From Centropus unirufus (Eukaryota; Chordata; Aves; Cuculiformes; Centropidae), in NCBI GenBank assembly GCA_013397695.1, contig VYZI01000005.1, positions 5,817,221-5,881,220 of the forward strand: DNA of 64,000 nt, written 5' to 3'. Below, piece by piece: positions 1 through 11,600 of the stretch; the first letter of the stretch is position 1; the number at the start of each line of letters is the position of its first letter. Both the position numbers and the translations under genes were made by a program. The notes beneath the pieces were generated by a model, which saw only the letters and a program-made list of their open reading frames with translations, had not been told where the DNA came from and ran no database searches.

Positions 1-339
1 GCTCGTGGTCTTTGCAGCGGGAGACGGCGGCGGCGAGACGCGGAGCGGACCGCAGGAGTTTGGGAGCACCCAGGCGGCCCTTTGCCTTCGGGGACTCTCG
101 GAGGACAGGAGCTGCGTGGCTGCCGCTGGACTTTTCCAAGAAAGAACAGACTCTTCTGCGGAGCCACATCTACCATTTCATTGGACTGCTAACGCCACCC
201 TGGCTGACAGGGTGTCAGGTTTTGTTCTGGCCGTGTCGGTGGTTTTTCCTTTGTTCTATTGCATTTTATTTGTTTCTCTTTTCCTATTAAATTGTATTTC
301 TGACTCAGAGTCTCACTGGTTTGCTTTCAAACCGGGACA
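1..339 (+). mobile_element. Probable endogenous retrovirus LTR, 3' part (solo LTR or 3' LTR), cut by the window edge
   Basis: The first ~130 bases are rich in GC and CpG (gcggcggcgagacgcgg), unlike the AT-rich DNA that follows. The sequence then becomes T-rich, carries the poly(A) signal variant TATTAAA (ATTAAA at 286-291) and ends in ...ctttcaaaccgggaCA at 338-339. A CpG-rich promoter part, a T-rich stretch, a poly(A) signal and a terminal CA are the order expected of a retroviral LTR read on the plus strand, and the composition resembles bird ERV LTRs. No primer-binding-site-like TGG follows the CA, so this should be a solo LTR or the 3' LTR of an element lying left of the window. The 5' end and target duplication cannot be seen. 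The alternative is a CpG-island first exon. The two overlapping open frames here (5-385 and 12-290) are by-products of CpG richness and neither resembles a known protein. Confidence 0.5.
286..291 (+). terminator. Polyadenylation signal variant ATTAAA in the putative LTR
   Basis: ATTAAA lies inside TATTAAATTG and is followed by a T/G-containing tract. It is placed about 50 bases before the putative LTR end, where an R/U5 poly(A) signal would be expected. It supports the plus-strand orientation of the LTR call. Confidence 0.4.
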
Positions 340-3300
340 TATGCATATAATCGGGGAAAGGAAGAGAGCATTATTTTACTTTTAAAAGTAACAGGTCCTC
401 TGAAGAATCTTAACTTTCCAGGTCGTGTGCCTCTGAAACAGTCATCTTCTAAAATTACTTTCCTAGCTCTCCTAAAGGTGGATGTATGCTGGTTGTGTGT
501 AAATGACCTATAATCTCAAAGATAATACTCTATAGTGGTGATCCCTAAAGAAAAGTATGAGCTTGTTTAAGCCCTAAAAAATGGGTTAGTGGTATGGATG
601 GTTTCCACATATGTATTTTTTTCTGCCTTAGAAGCTCAAGTACAATGAAGTAAACACTTGCCAGGGAAGAAGATATTAGCCCTGCAGGCACAGAAAGCAA
701 GAAGTGGGGATATTTGAAAGATTTTTTTCTTTGAATACATGTTGAAGAAATGGTTCACTGTTGTTATACTTTACAACGGATCTTCTTTCTATATGACCTT
801 TAGAGATCATCATTATATTTGACATGTTTGATAACATAAAACATGTGAACAATGACATATAGAAACAGAAGAAGTCAAAGGTGTATGTATTCCTCTTTAG
901 GGGCCCTGACTTCTAGTGGATTGAAAAGATGCAAGTTCTTGATGTTTAGGGAAAGAATATGTGAGTAGGCAGGCATAATGCGAGGTTTTTCCCACTCCAT
1001 CAATTGCTTTCAACCATCCATGGCTTGGGGGCTCTGAGAGTCAAAGGTTGTATCCATATCTTCACGTTTAATAGTTCTTGTAGGACTGTCTAAAGGGAAA
1101 GCTACCCTAAATCTAACCCAAAGGTGAACAGCAGACAGCAACAGGCTTAGCTCCTTTTTAAAAACATGATATTCTGTTTTATTACTGTGTGTTTCCTGCA
1201 GCCAGAGCAGGATTGACATTTCCCTCAAAAAGGAGGTACAAGAGTGGGACATCCCGGCCAAGAAAAACGCTGAGACTGAGGGATGACATTGTTCTTCTCA
1301 GATGGGCTAGTATAACTCGCAGGATTCTTCTTGCACCTTGCCTTGCAGTGGAGGAAATTGGTGTTTTCATACCAGAGTATTGGTATGTAAGTACTGCTTA
1401 TTGCCTTTCTAGGGCACGTATTAACTCTTTCTCTGACATGCCTTTTTTCCCCTGTAAATTTTCTTTTACATATATTCTACTAAAGTAGTTCTTCTCCAGG
1501 TAAATACTGTGTGTTTAATAGGCTCAGTACTTTCAAACAATTTTCATGACAAAAATAGTGCTCAGGCAAAATTACAAGCACTCTGTAAGGCAAGTGTGCA
1601 TATTTGCGCATACATCCTCAAATCTAGGATGATGTCTCTGTTGAAAGCTTTTAGGGGAAGCATTTTGAAATTCCTATTTTCTAATATGAAGTCTTTCCCA
1701 CCAGTGACCAATGATTTAAAATACATTAAAATATTAAATTTAAAAAAAGAAAGTTAAGTGAATTATTATCAAGGGGAATTATGCACTTAGACCACTAAAA
1801 CTTAATAGGATTTTGTTTGTTGAGAGTTCTCGGTCCTGTTTCTTAAGCTTGGGCTTTTACCTAGGAATTGTGAAGAACGTCCAATAGTAGTCTTCCTACA
1901 TGGGATTTCCTAGTGATCTCCAAGCAAGAGGTAGAAAAGCTAGTTTGCAAAATACTAAAACCACAATGCTGCCTCTTTGTTTAAAACAAATCCATCAGTA
2001 AAGCAAACCCAGATCATGAAAGTTTGTCTAACCTACTTGATTATCAGGGGATGATTCATCTGATAGAAAATAAGCAAGCCAAGCCCCTGGGAAAGCAGAA
2101 TGGAGTATCACTACCGTGCTGCAGGATGTATTTGCAGTGTGTAGAAGTAACGTAAGTGGGGTGGCAGACTCTGGCTTCTCTCCTTCAAGGCTTCCCTGGA
2201 CAGTATGTTCCTGCCAAATACTATTTCTGTATTTACTTGTTTTCCAGCCTGTGAAGTCTTTAAGGACAGATGTTCCAGGTGGTGAATTAGACATAAAAAT
2301 TCTTACTAGCTGTTCGGTGTACTTCCTCTATTCCACCTCAGAAAGACAACTCTGTATCACCTCCCGCTCTCCTGCCCTGTTCTATCCCTGCTGCATGCAA
2401 ATACCAGAGTGCTGCTGAGAACTGCCACCTTTGATCATGTTCATCCCTACATGGCATCTGGCGATAGTGACAGGCATTGCTGCTTCCATCTCCTCTTGTA
2501 ACAAAGAACCATATCTAATAAACAGGAGGGAGGAAAACACTGCTTTAGAAAGGTCTGCTGATCTGAGTAAGGAGGATTTGATGCTTTTTTTTGATGTTTG
2601 GCTTAAAGTAATTATGAGCAACAAGCACAGACCTGGTGCTGCCTAATGTCCCATGGATAAGGCTCATTTTTTTTTCACCCCGCTAAGCTAAATGCTTTTT
2701 ATTGATTTTTTTTTGTGGACAATAACATACAGTTGTCCTATTCTAAAAATGTTTCAGTGAAATGTTTAAATGTATTCAGTATTTTTTATAATGTTTTGTC
2801 TAAGCTTACAGTACCAGACTAATAACCCATTCACATAAACGTGTTTCTTTTGAGATAAAGTCAACAAGGAAAAAATTCTAGACACAGACCAATTTTCCCC
2901 TTTCTCTCATCACCACAAATTCCTTTACCATCATGTGTATATGTAAGTAAGGGGGAGCTGAACTTGGTAGTGGATTTCTTCCTTTCCACTTCCATCCAGT
3001 AACACTCCTTACACAGTGTGTCCTTTCTCTGAGTTTCTACTAAGCTATCAGCAGTTTAATCATAAACTATTTTCTATGCTTTCTGTACTGTAGATAGTGG
3101 CCAATGCAGCCTTTTGGGTCAAGTGATTAATCTATTTCACTTGCATCCTTATCAGTCAGAGGTTTATCTTCTTTCAGCGCTGGTTTTAAAGCCAGATACC
3201 CAATATAGACATTGAATGGGAGTTCTCGGGCTCTTGCACAGGAAGTCTCACTTTCCCACCATCTGATTAAAAACCTCCTTGTGAGAGTCTGAATGTTAAG

Positions 3301-4109
3301 CATCAGGCAGAGGTGATAAGAATACCAATAGTTTAGGAAAACATAGTCGAAATTCTTAAATGAAAGTGTTTAGATAATCAAACTTATAGCGCAGTTAATT
3401 GCTTTGACCTAAATCTTTCACTTGCTTTTGATCCTTTTCTTTCAGCAAATTTACTGCAAGACAGAAATAAGACTGTGCATTTTACTAGGAAACTCGTTTT
3501 TTTTTTTTTTAAACCCCAAAGGTTCTCTGTTACTGTGGCCCAGGGATATGGAATTTAACTTTGATTTGAGAAGGAGGCTCTAAATGAAAGATTGGATCAA
3601 GTGATTTAGTAATTTACTGAAATTCTAGCTCTAATTATGTCCAGAATATGTGAAGAATAGACTGAGTGAACTCGATGTGAGTGTGAGAATCTAACTAATG
3701 AGGTAAAATTTGTCTTTTACAATAAAACAAATGCTATTCTGAAAGAGTATCTACCCATTCCTACCAAAATTCAGGAGTTATATACAGGTCATGTGCCTAT
3801 ATTTGTAATGAAAGTGCATAGATCAACTAGAGAAATAAAACCCGAAATACACCATCTAAAAGGAACTTATCCGCTCAAAAGTAGGTCTCACAAACTCAAT
3901 GTGAAAAAAGTTGTTTCTATTTGTTCAGATCATCCTAGTCTATGGCAAGATTTTGTTTGCATCTTCCTGTGCACCTTAAAACAGTCTTGCATCTCAGGAG
4001 GAGTAAGGGTTTAGCTGCTTCAGTATAGACACCTAAAGAGAAGCGGTTATCCCTCAAAATGTGATGTTCCTGCATAATGCAAAATATAGTACTTGTCAGA
4101 GACTAATTT
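340..4109. other. Unassigned non-coding DNA
   Basis: AT-rich sequence with short T runs (for example near 2665-2715 and 3498-3512) and no recognisable repeat family. Open frames are short (up to about 100 codons), overlap on both strands and match nothing I know. The one segment that stands out is the exon-like stretch at 1202-1386, listed separately. Confidence 0.5.
1202..1386 (+). other. Exon-like segment (unrecognised), candidate only
   Basis: A good acceptor (T-rich tract, then tttcctgcAG ending at 1201) is followed by 185 bases and a perfect GTAAGT donor at 1387-1392. One frame stays open across the whole segment: two bases complete a codon, then 61 full codons, ending on a codon boundary. 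The predicted peptide begins ARAGLTFPSKRRYKSG and is strongly basic in its first half, then more hydrophobic, ending EYWY. A second frame is open for about 27 codons and then stops. I do not recognise the product. Splice-like signals occur by chance in vertebrate DNA, so without transcript or conservation evidence this remains a hypothesis. It lies ~860 bases downstream of the putative LTR, which could supply a promoter. Confidence 0.2.
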
Positions 4110-4680
4110 TGTGATGGAAACATTATGCCTTATAGTAGTTGTTTCCAGCCTTTTAACTGCAGGGAAGATGCAAGTGACATGAAGATGAGGGGATGCCTCT
4201 TTTCCTGCTTACAAGGAACGCGGCTGCTCTTGTGTGATCATACTACAATGCTACCACTAGAGAGAACAAGGACAAAACGATCACCAAAGACCCATACTCA
4301 ATTCCAGAACCATGCAGTAGGGGCACTGCGCAAAGCCCCATCTCCTGAAGAGTTCCAATCTATAAATAACACCCATAAGATAGTGTGGGTGTGTGCCCGC
4401 CACCCTAGGATTCTGAATTCCACACTGGAGAGTGGAGTGGTGATTTTCTTATGCTTCTCTCTTTCCTTTTTTCAACTTCCTTTCTTGCTTTATTTTCCTT
4501 ACTACAGATTTAACAGGGGAAGACCTATCTTAGGAATCAGATCACCCGTGTAAATAAATTCTTTTAAAATGGTTTGGTATTGCCTCATTTTAATTTAGAC
4601 CAAGGGGAAACCCACAAATTTTGAGAGAGGGCTCAGGGTCTCTCTCAGTGACCCCTGGACAGTTCAGTTTGCATAGCAAC
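4110..4680 (+). mobile_element. Possible second endogenous retrovirus LTR (ends approximate)
   Basis: The segment starts with TGTGATGG. It has CCAAT at 4355-4359 directly before a TATAAATA box at 4361-4368, then a GT-rich stretch where an R region would begin, a long pyrimidine tract, and AATAAA at 4553-4558 followed by TTCTTTTAAAATGGTTTGG. The TATA-to-AATAAA distance of about 190 bases fits a retroviral R/leader layout. A pyrimidine tract ending in cag at 4502-4507 also resembles a splice acceptor. Downstream, GAGAGA and TCTCTC arms (about 4622-4645) could form a small hairpin. I could not define a matching CA end or a target duplication, so the borders are guesses. A 142-codon frame (4125-4553) crosses the segment but has no recognisable domain, and I read it as chance. 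Confidence 0.37.
4361..4368 (+). promoter_or_regulatory. TATA box with upstream CCAAT in the possible LTR
   Basis: TATAAATA is preceded one base earlier by CCAAT (4355-4359). CCAAT usually lies 40 or more bases further upstream, so the pairing may be fortuitous, but the TATA box is a strong match. If used, transcription would start near 4390 on the plus strand. Confidence 0.3.
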
Positions 4681-5102
4681 ACTACAGCACGGTTGCATAG
4701 TTTGAACCTTTGAAATATCAGAATGCTAGTTGTCATGTATGTCACATAGAATTAAGTTTGTCATAAAAGTTCTTTGCTCTCGGTACTTTCCCAAGGAGTG
4801 TAACAGCCCATGGCTTGATTATTTCTATTGGGTTTGCTCCTGTCTATGGTACTATGTGATTCTTGGAGGCTCCTTTGGCAGCATTAGATGCAAGGTTAGA
4901 ACGTGCCTGAGGGAATATTCTGAACCCGGCTATGGCCATTGCAATGTAACAAATTTCATCCATATAAAATAATTGTGCTGGGCTTAACTAACTTTAAAAT
5001 TATCTTGTTCTTTCGAAGTGCTATGGTACTTTGTTATAAGACCTTTACCAACTTTCTAAAACGATATGATCTGTGTCAACTGGTCAACTTGTTTTTGTGT
5101 GG

Positions 5103-5139
5103 TTTTTTTTTTTTCTTTTTGTTTTTTTGTTTTCTTTTT
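5103..5139 (+). repeat. T-rich low-complexity tract
   Basis: Almost uninterrupted T with scattered C and G, starting with a run of twelve T. No tail-bearing element is attached on either side that I can identify. Confidence 0.85.
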
Positions 5140-7454
5140 GTACGGAAAGAATGCTTTCCTGAAGTTACTTCTGGATGCAACACAATAAAAGCACTTAAAG
5201 ACAAACCTTATGACATATTAGTGAAGCCCACAGTTTTCAATCAACTAGATTGCATTCAGGGAAGCCTTCTGAAATAATTTTGTATTTATTTTCTTTTTTT
5301 ACAAAACTAAATGCTTTGCCATTTGCAGAATGCCAGGAAAGTGTGATCATCTCCAAAGTACCACTAATTCTATTTTCAAATCCCAAACATGCTCTGTTTC
5401 CATTTTTAAAGTATTTGTGCCTTAGATTCTGTATGTTTAGGTACACTATCTATGTGTGTAAAGACACAAAAGCATCACTTTTGGAGGAGCCCTCTATATG
5501 ATTTTCACTGTTGATCAGCTCAGTTTCAATTTAGTTTTTAAATCTTAATAGTCCAGTTATGCGGTCTCTGATAAAGACACTTTCTACTTATGTGGTTATG
5601 GAACTTGTGCCTGAAAGATTGTGATTTCAAGTAATTCTCTCATGGGGAAATTCCTCTGAGAAATATAGACATTACTTGTTTACTTTGTTTTTCCAGAAAT
5701 CTAACCCTGAGAAATAGGAGTAGACAAACTGTTCTACTCTTAACCCTTTCTAGCTGGCCAGCTGAGCTCATTGACAAAGAAGGAAAGGATGATGTAGTGG
5801 TTTTGTCATGAGTTTTGTGGGCTTTCTAAAGTTGGCAACACTTCCATATTGCTTCCTGTTTTGTATTTTCTACTGTCACAAAAGTTTAAAGACCTATTTT
5901 TTTTTACATGCTTTCAATTTAATCTTCCAGTTAGTATTAGCCAGGGTGGTGCTATTAGTGACATGTGTGTGTTGATTTTTGTTTTTTTTTTCTGTTTTAT
6001 TCTGGGGAGAGGCTTGGGGGGACAGGGAGAGGTGGTGTTGGTTTGTGGTTTGTTTTTTCTTAAGCACATCCAATGGGATACATAAGATAGAAACAGCTTA
6101 AAAAGGTAACAGGCTCGTCTCAGAAGTGAGCTTTAAGGAAAAAGGAGATCAGAGAGTTGGGTAGGGGAAACCATTTCCCCTAAAAGATGGGAAGTATATT
6201 TATTTCTTTAGAAGCTGATTGTTTACAAATTTATTCAATGGTGGCTTTCAACAGGAACTAGAATGTCTGAAAATTGTTTTACTCCTCAAAGTAGCTAAAT
6301 ATGTGTAGAAGAATGATTCCTGTAGACCTGTCAGATGATGTCTTTACCTGGCCAACTGCATCCTAGGTAGAGATAATGGAGGGAGTCAATATCAAAACCA
6401 CCAAAGATAACTGGTTTTGAGCCTCATGCTAGGTTACTTTGTTTCAGGGGAGGAAAAGCAAAATAAAAACATCAAGTCTTATTGGTGCAGAGTATTTTGT
6501 GTGTTTGATTTTAGTCCATGATGGCTTCCAAGATGCAATCTCTTTCACAGTGAAAGAGCCTTTAAAAGTTTTTCATATTCTTTCTCCTGACTCCGAGTTG
6601 GAGGAGCATCTCTTATGAAAATTAATTTATTTTTCATTAACTCATTTGTTTATTTATCTTCAGTTTTGTCAGTCATTTAAATTTCCTTGTTTCCATTTAC
6701 ATAAAAGCTTGACAAAGATTCCCCCCACCTTGTTTTCTTTGTAACATTTATCTTTGAAATGATCATATTGTTCCTTAGACTGCAGCATTTTGTTAAGCTT
6801 TTATTGTTTATTCTCTTCAAAATATTGACATGGAGCTTGGGCAATTTAAATTCATTGATCCAGCTGCTATTTCTGCTCTGTACTAGTCAAGAAAATAGGC
6901 TTGAGATAGTATGTGTTCTGAGCAGTCTCCATGTTGCCATGTGTCCATGAATAATAACTCCTAAAAGAACAAAGTGGTGGTGGTAAGCCCAGGGTCTACA
7001 GGTACCCACCTCAGCCAGTGGAATATTCTCTAGAACATGTATTTGAGTTTTCGTGTAATAAACAGCAGCTTTCATATTTGAGAACAGACCTATGTACCAC
7101 ATCAATGGCATTAGACATTAAGAAAAAATGATCTGGGGGCTCTACATCTTAACCTCCCCTTTCTCTTGTAAAGTGTAGATGTAATGTGCATTTCTGGAAA
7201 ACTTATGTCCTTGACTTCAGAGTGCTTTATCTGCCTATTAGTAGAATGTTATCCCTGCTTTGCTGCTCCCATTACAATGCCACTTTATATAAACTATACA
7301 TGTGCTGTACATATGATGACTTTTTAAAATTGCCACTTTATTTATGAAGTCTTGATCAAAATGAAATCTTTGCCACTTGTACATTTCAGTAGACCAAATT
7401 ATATAGCCTTTGATCATACATGGAAGAACCTTTTTATTTGGCCNGCCGTATTTT

Positions 7455-7477
7455 TATATATATATATATATATATAT
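7455..7477. repeat. (TA)n dinucleotide microsatellite
   Basis: Twenty-three bases of perfect TA alternation (about 11.5 units). An undetermined base (N at 7444) sits 11 bases upstream, so the local assembly may be unreliable. Confidence 0.95.
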
Positions 7478-8654
7478 GTTTGTTTCAGGACAGTCTCATA
7501 ATGGGTCACTTCCTTCTCTTAACCAGAATCACTGAAGTTAGTCTGGCCCTTCTTGGTTTTCAATGTTTAGACTGAAGCTTTAACTTTTTAAATGGCAGCA
7601 AACTATTTTAGATCAATAAATGATTGAGCGTCTTATCAGAGTAGTTTTTGCCAGATTCCATTAAAACAGTTAAAATATTTGGAGCTATTTTTTATGTCAT
7701 TGTCAATATTTTCCGCTGGCAAATTCTGCTTTTTTTTAAAATGACACGTCCCTCTATTCTGCAGCTCTGCCCTTGTGAATGTCACCTTTACTTATATATG
7801 CAGGATATATTGTAATATGTGACCTACAGATGTTCTGGCCTTTAGGGTTATGTCTACATTGATGGACTATGCTCTATGGACAAAGCTACCCTACTGAAAA
7901 GGGAACATACTTAAACTGTGTGGAAGCAAGCTGTACAAAGACGCTTGTCTTCAGGTATGTAGAACAGAATGAGTCCTGCTTTGCTTAGTAGTGTCTATAA
8001 CTTGTGTTTGTTCCCTGAAAGTGGATACACAAACAATTTCTTGTGTAATTTTAATTTGGTGGTAGGTATAGTGCCCTATATTGTGTTGCAAGTGTTCTCT
8101 TGTGCTGCTGTGTAGCATGATGACAGAGTGGTCAGTGGCTTTCTTATCTTCAGTGACCCCAGAATTCAGTGTTCCTTTCTGAATAGGTTTTGTAGGAGGT
8201 TCAGAAAGGTGAATTTTGTCCCAGACAAAATTTGATTTGGAAAGGAAAAGTAAGTCTTCAAGGAGTCCCATGGCAAGTTTGCCATTTCACACCAGTTTTA
8301 TGTGACAGACAATTGGAAATTACTGCATGACTATAGGAAGTCTTGAGATAAGACATATGGAAAGAACATATATGAATGTAACAAGTGGGTCAGAAATTTT
8401 CCTTTTTTAATTCAGATAATAGAAGTGGTCACTCCAGAAGCAGAAACATGATTCAGGAATCATAGCATGAAATTCAGCTGGATTCTATTTGCAGCTGGCC
8501 AGACCACTTGATAAATAGCTCATTTTTCTATCTGCTAGTGTTTTTTTAGGGATTTGTGCCAAGATCTTATTTCCATAGCATTTTATCTCCTTGGCTCAGT
8601 GCAATGATTGCAGATTAATTTTACATATTAAGAAATGACTAATAATCTAAGGAA

Positions 8655-8686
8655 GTGTCCTTCCTTAAGCCACTGAGGAAGGACGC
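8655..8686. repeat. Short inverted repeat with an alternative fold
   Basis: GTCCTTCCT at 8657-8665 pairs perfectly with AGGAAGGAC at 8676-8684, and one wobble plus one Watson-Crick pair extend the stem outward. The left arm can instead pair with AAGGAA just upstream (8649-8654), giving two mutually exclusive hairpins. No function is implied by sequence alone. Confidence 0.6.
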
Positions 8687-11600
8687 TCTATAATATAAAA
8701 AGTTATTACCTTGCTGTTTTGATACCGGAGCAGCCATGCTCTTGCCTTCTCTATAGTTATTAATGTTCTTAATATGGGTTGTATCCTCATTGACTTCTTC
8801 CATTATGAATTTAATAGGGACTTTAATGAAATTTTCATTATAAAACAACTTGCCAGAATATTGAGAAAGCCAAAAATAAAACTGGGAATGGAAGTCATCT
8901 AAATATCCTTTTCTTTTTCATTTATGGTGATAGCACTACAGGCTGGAAAATGTGCTATAAGCTGATTGCCAAAGCCGGGGGTGGGTAAAGGGAGTGAAGA
9001 TAACAGAACACAGCATGAGAAACTACTGACTCTTTCCCTAGAGCCTGAGAAGTTTCTATTCAATAGCTCGACAGTTATAAATGTGGTGCTGCCTTAAATG
9101 CTTTCAGAATGGCTTATAAAAAACTTTTTTATTGACTCTTAGCATGCTTTTTCACAATCCCTTGAGTCCATGGTTGTCTTCCATTGCTGCAGGAGCATCT
9201 TCTGAGGCCAAATTGCTAACTAGTAAAGTGAGTAGGGCACCAGAGCAATCAAAAAAAACCCTTCAGGCTCTACAGGTCAGACACAAGTAGTTTGATTGCT
9301 TAACACGTTTTTGTTTGAATTACCAACAGAAATGACATAGTTATTTTCTTTATATATATGTATAAATGTCACATGGTAACTCTACTGAGTTTTGTATGTC
9401 AAAAATGTCAATGAATATTTGTGGAAAATTTGGTTTTCTTTTTCCCCTATAGTAGACTTTTTCTTGGTTTTGAAAACGGGATTTTTTAGAGACTGGGATA
9501 TGAACAGCAACAGACACTAAATGTAGCCACTCAGCCTAGTCAGAAATTGCTCTGTGGAAGCATCCAAATATCACTTGTTTGCTGGGTGCAGGGTGGCACA
9601 GGTCATCTCTCTGTGTACTCTGGACCTTTCCAAAATATTCCAGTGAGTTAATAAGTTTTTGTCCCTGTGCTCAGAGGGAGCTGGGGGCCATGTGCTACTC
9701 AAGTACTGGGCTCTGGCTGCAGAAGTAAGCATAGCTTGTAAAGTATGAACCGCCAAGATAGGCTGTGTTTTCTTAAGGATAATTAAGATTGAGAAAAATG
9801 TGTTACACTAGTTAGCAAGAGGAAGAAGTGTCTGTTTTATCAAGAAATGATATTATAGGAGTGATGGACTGATTTCTAAGAGTAAGATGGTTTTATAGAC
9901 TTTTAGAAGCTGAAAGTAGAAATAGCGTTCTCTTGACTAACTCTCTTGAAATTTCTTTTCTGGAACAGTATAGATGTGCAATCAATTCCTCTGCATTACA
10001 GCTGTGCATTCAGATCCATTTGAGTAACTGAAACCTTGCTGAGCAACCTTATACTGTTGCTTTTATTATTTTAGAATGTCTGTAAGAACAAAATGCAGAG
10101 ACCAAATTACATGACCTTACATACTGTTCCTTTTCCATTATCAATCATTACTATAGAATCTGTTCTAAGAATTTGGTGTGAAGTTAAAATGATCCCATAT
10201 TAAACACAGTATATGTGTCTTCCAGACGGTGTTGGAATAGCATATGTGTGTTAGCAGCTTGATTAGTAAACATAAATTCTTTGTCTTCAGCATGTTTGTT
10301 AAAAAGGATGTACATACTTTGCTACACAAAATCTTAGCAGCATTGAATATTTCACCTGTTGTTAACACTATTCTTTTCCCTTTAAAAAAAAAATATCTAA
10401 AATTAATAATCAAGAACACTTGAACAGACTTGTGTCCCTCAGCTCAATCTATTGCACACTCCATTCCTCTCCTAAAGATAAGCTTCATTGGCATCTGTTC
10501 AGTATCTGTTTATGACTGATGACAGTTTGCAAAGTGTTACAGTCTTTGTATAATAACATGAGTTAGAAAAAATGAGATTCTTTGTGCTATTTTCTTGGTC
10601 ATTGAGTATCTAGGGGCAAGATTATAGAAGTAGGTCTTGGTCTAAGTGGACTATGAAATGGAAATCCTAGGTTTCTGCCATAACACCTTGTTTCAGTAGT
10701 ATATAAAATATACCATACGGATGCAGTCATGATTACAGATTAGTGGACAGAATCACAGCTAATTCAAAAGATGGGGATATAGATCACTTTAAAAAGTGTA
10801 CTTCCACTGTGAAAGGGGAAAAACTCTTTGTCCTTTTATACAAAATTGGTGCAGCTGCAGACTAGACTAACCTGCTGTAATATTCTTTTATTGCCTGAAG
10901 GGAAAAATTGCAATAAGAATCTTGCTTTCAGAAAAATTTCCTGTTCAGAGTAAAGATCTCTAAGTGAAGATGATAGGAAAGGAAGGAGGTGTGATATAAC
11001 CAAGCTTAAAAAAAAAAGCAAAAACCAAAATCTAGGAGAGGTAAGGAGAGGTACATTGCACCATGGATCTCTCAAAGTGAAGTTGGTTGGGAGAAGATAA
11101 TTTAATATAGCAGTGAAGAGAGGAGATTTGCGAGGTCAAATGCTCAGCCAAGATGAATTCCTGTACTGATTTAGCTGGTAAGACAAGGCTACAGTGAAAA
11201 AACCCAATTCCTGACCTTTCTTTCCTTCCTGACTTTTGAGACTACTCACTTGCATAAATGATTGCAGAAGCAGGACTGCCTTTTTATAAGGATTATTAAT
11301 AAGGAGTACTTTCAGGATGGAGCCTTCTGGTTTAAACCTCGTTTGGCAGGTTTATTTTTGAGTGTGCCAGAAAAGCACTTGGCAGATGGGGGAGAATAGG
11401 ACAGGACTTCTCTATTACAAATCTTTTTCTTCCCATTGCCTGAGAGGTCACTTTGTTAATGCCCTTTGCCAAGTGACTTGCAGACAAATGTTCCTGGACT
11501 AAGCCTAGGCATGAAGACCATGGCCACTGTAAGTTTGCTCATGCATGTTGTGCTGCTGGCAATAGGGTGATCAACTTTAATCCTCTTCCCTCCCAAACTT

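Noticed and set aside
1..385. CpG-island first exon of a protein-coding gene with overlapping long frames
   Set aside because: Terminal CA, TATTAAA signal and T-rich 3' half fit an LTR better. The frames use alternative starts or match nothing and have no donor at a sensible place. Kept only as the alternative.
1202..1240. ARAGLTFP resembles the start of the histone H2A fold
   Set aside because: Similarity stops after eight residues and the following sequence has no histone character.
4125..4553. 142-codon open frame
   Set aside because: Overlaps the putative LTR, has no domain, and ends in a low-complexity hydrophobic stretch translated from a pyrimidine tract.
11511..11570. Short plus-strand frame beginning MKTMATVSLLMHVVLLAIG, like a signal peptide
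   Set aside because: Stops after 19 codons. The GTAAGT within it gives no meaningful exon.
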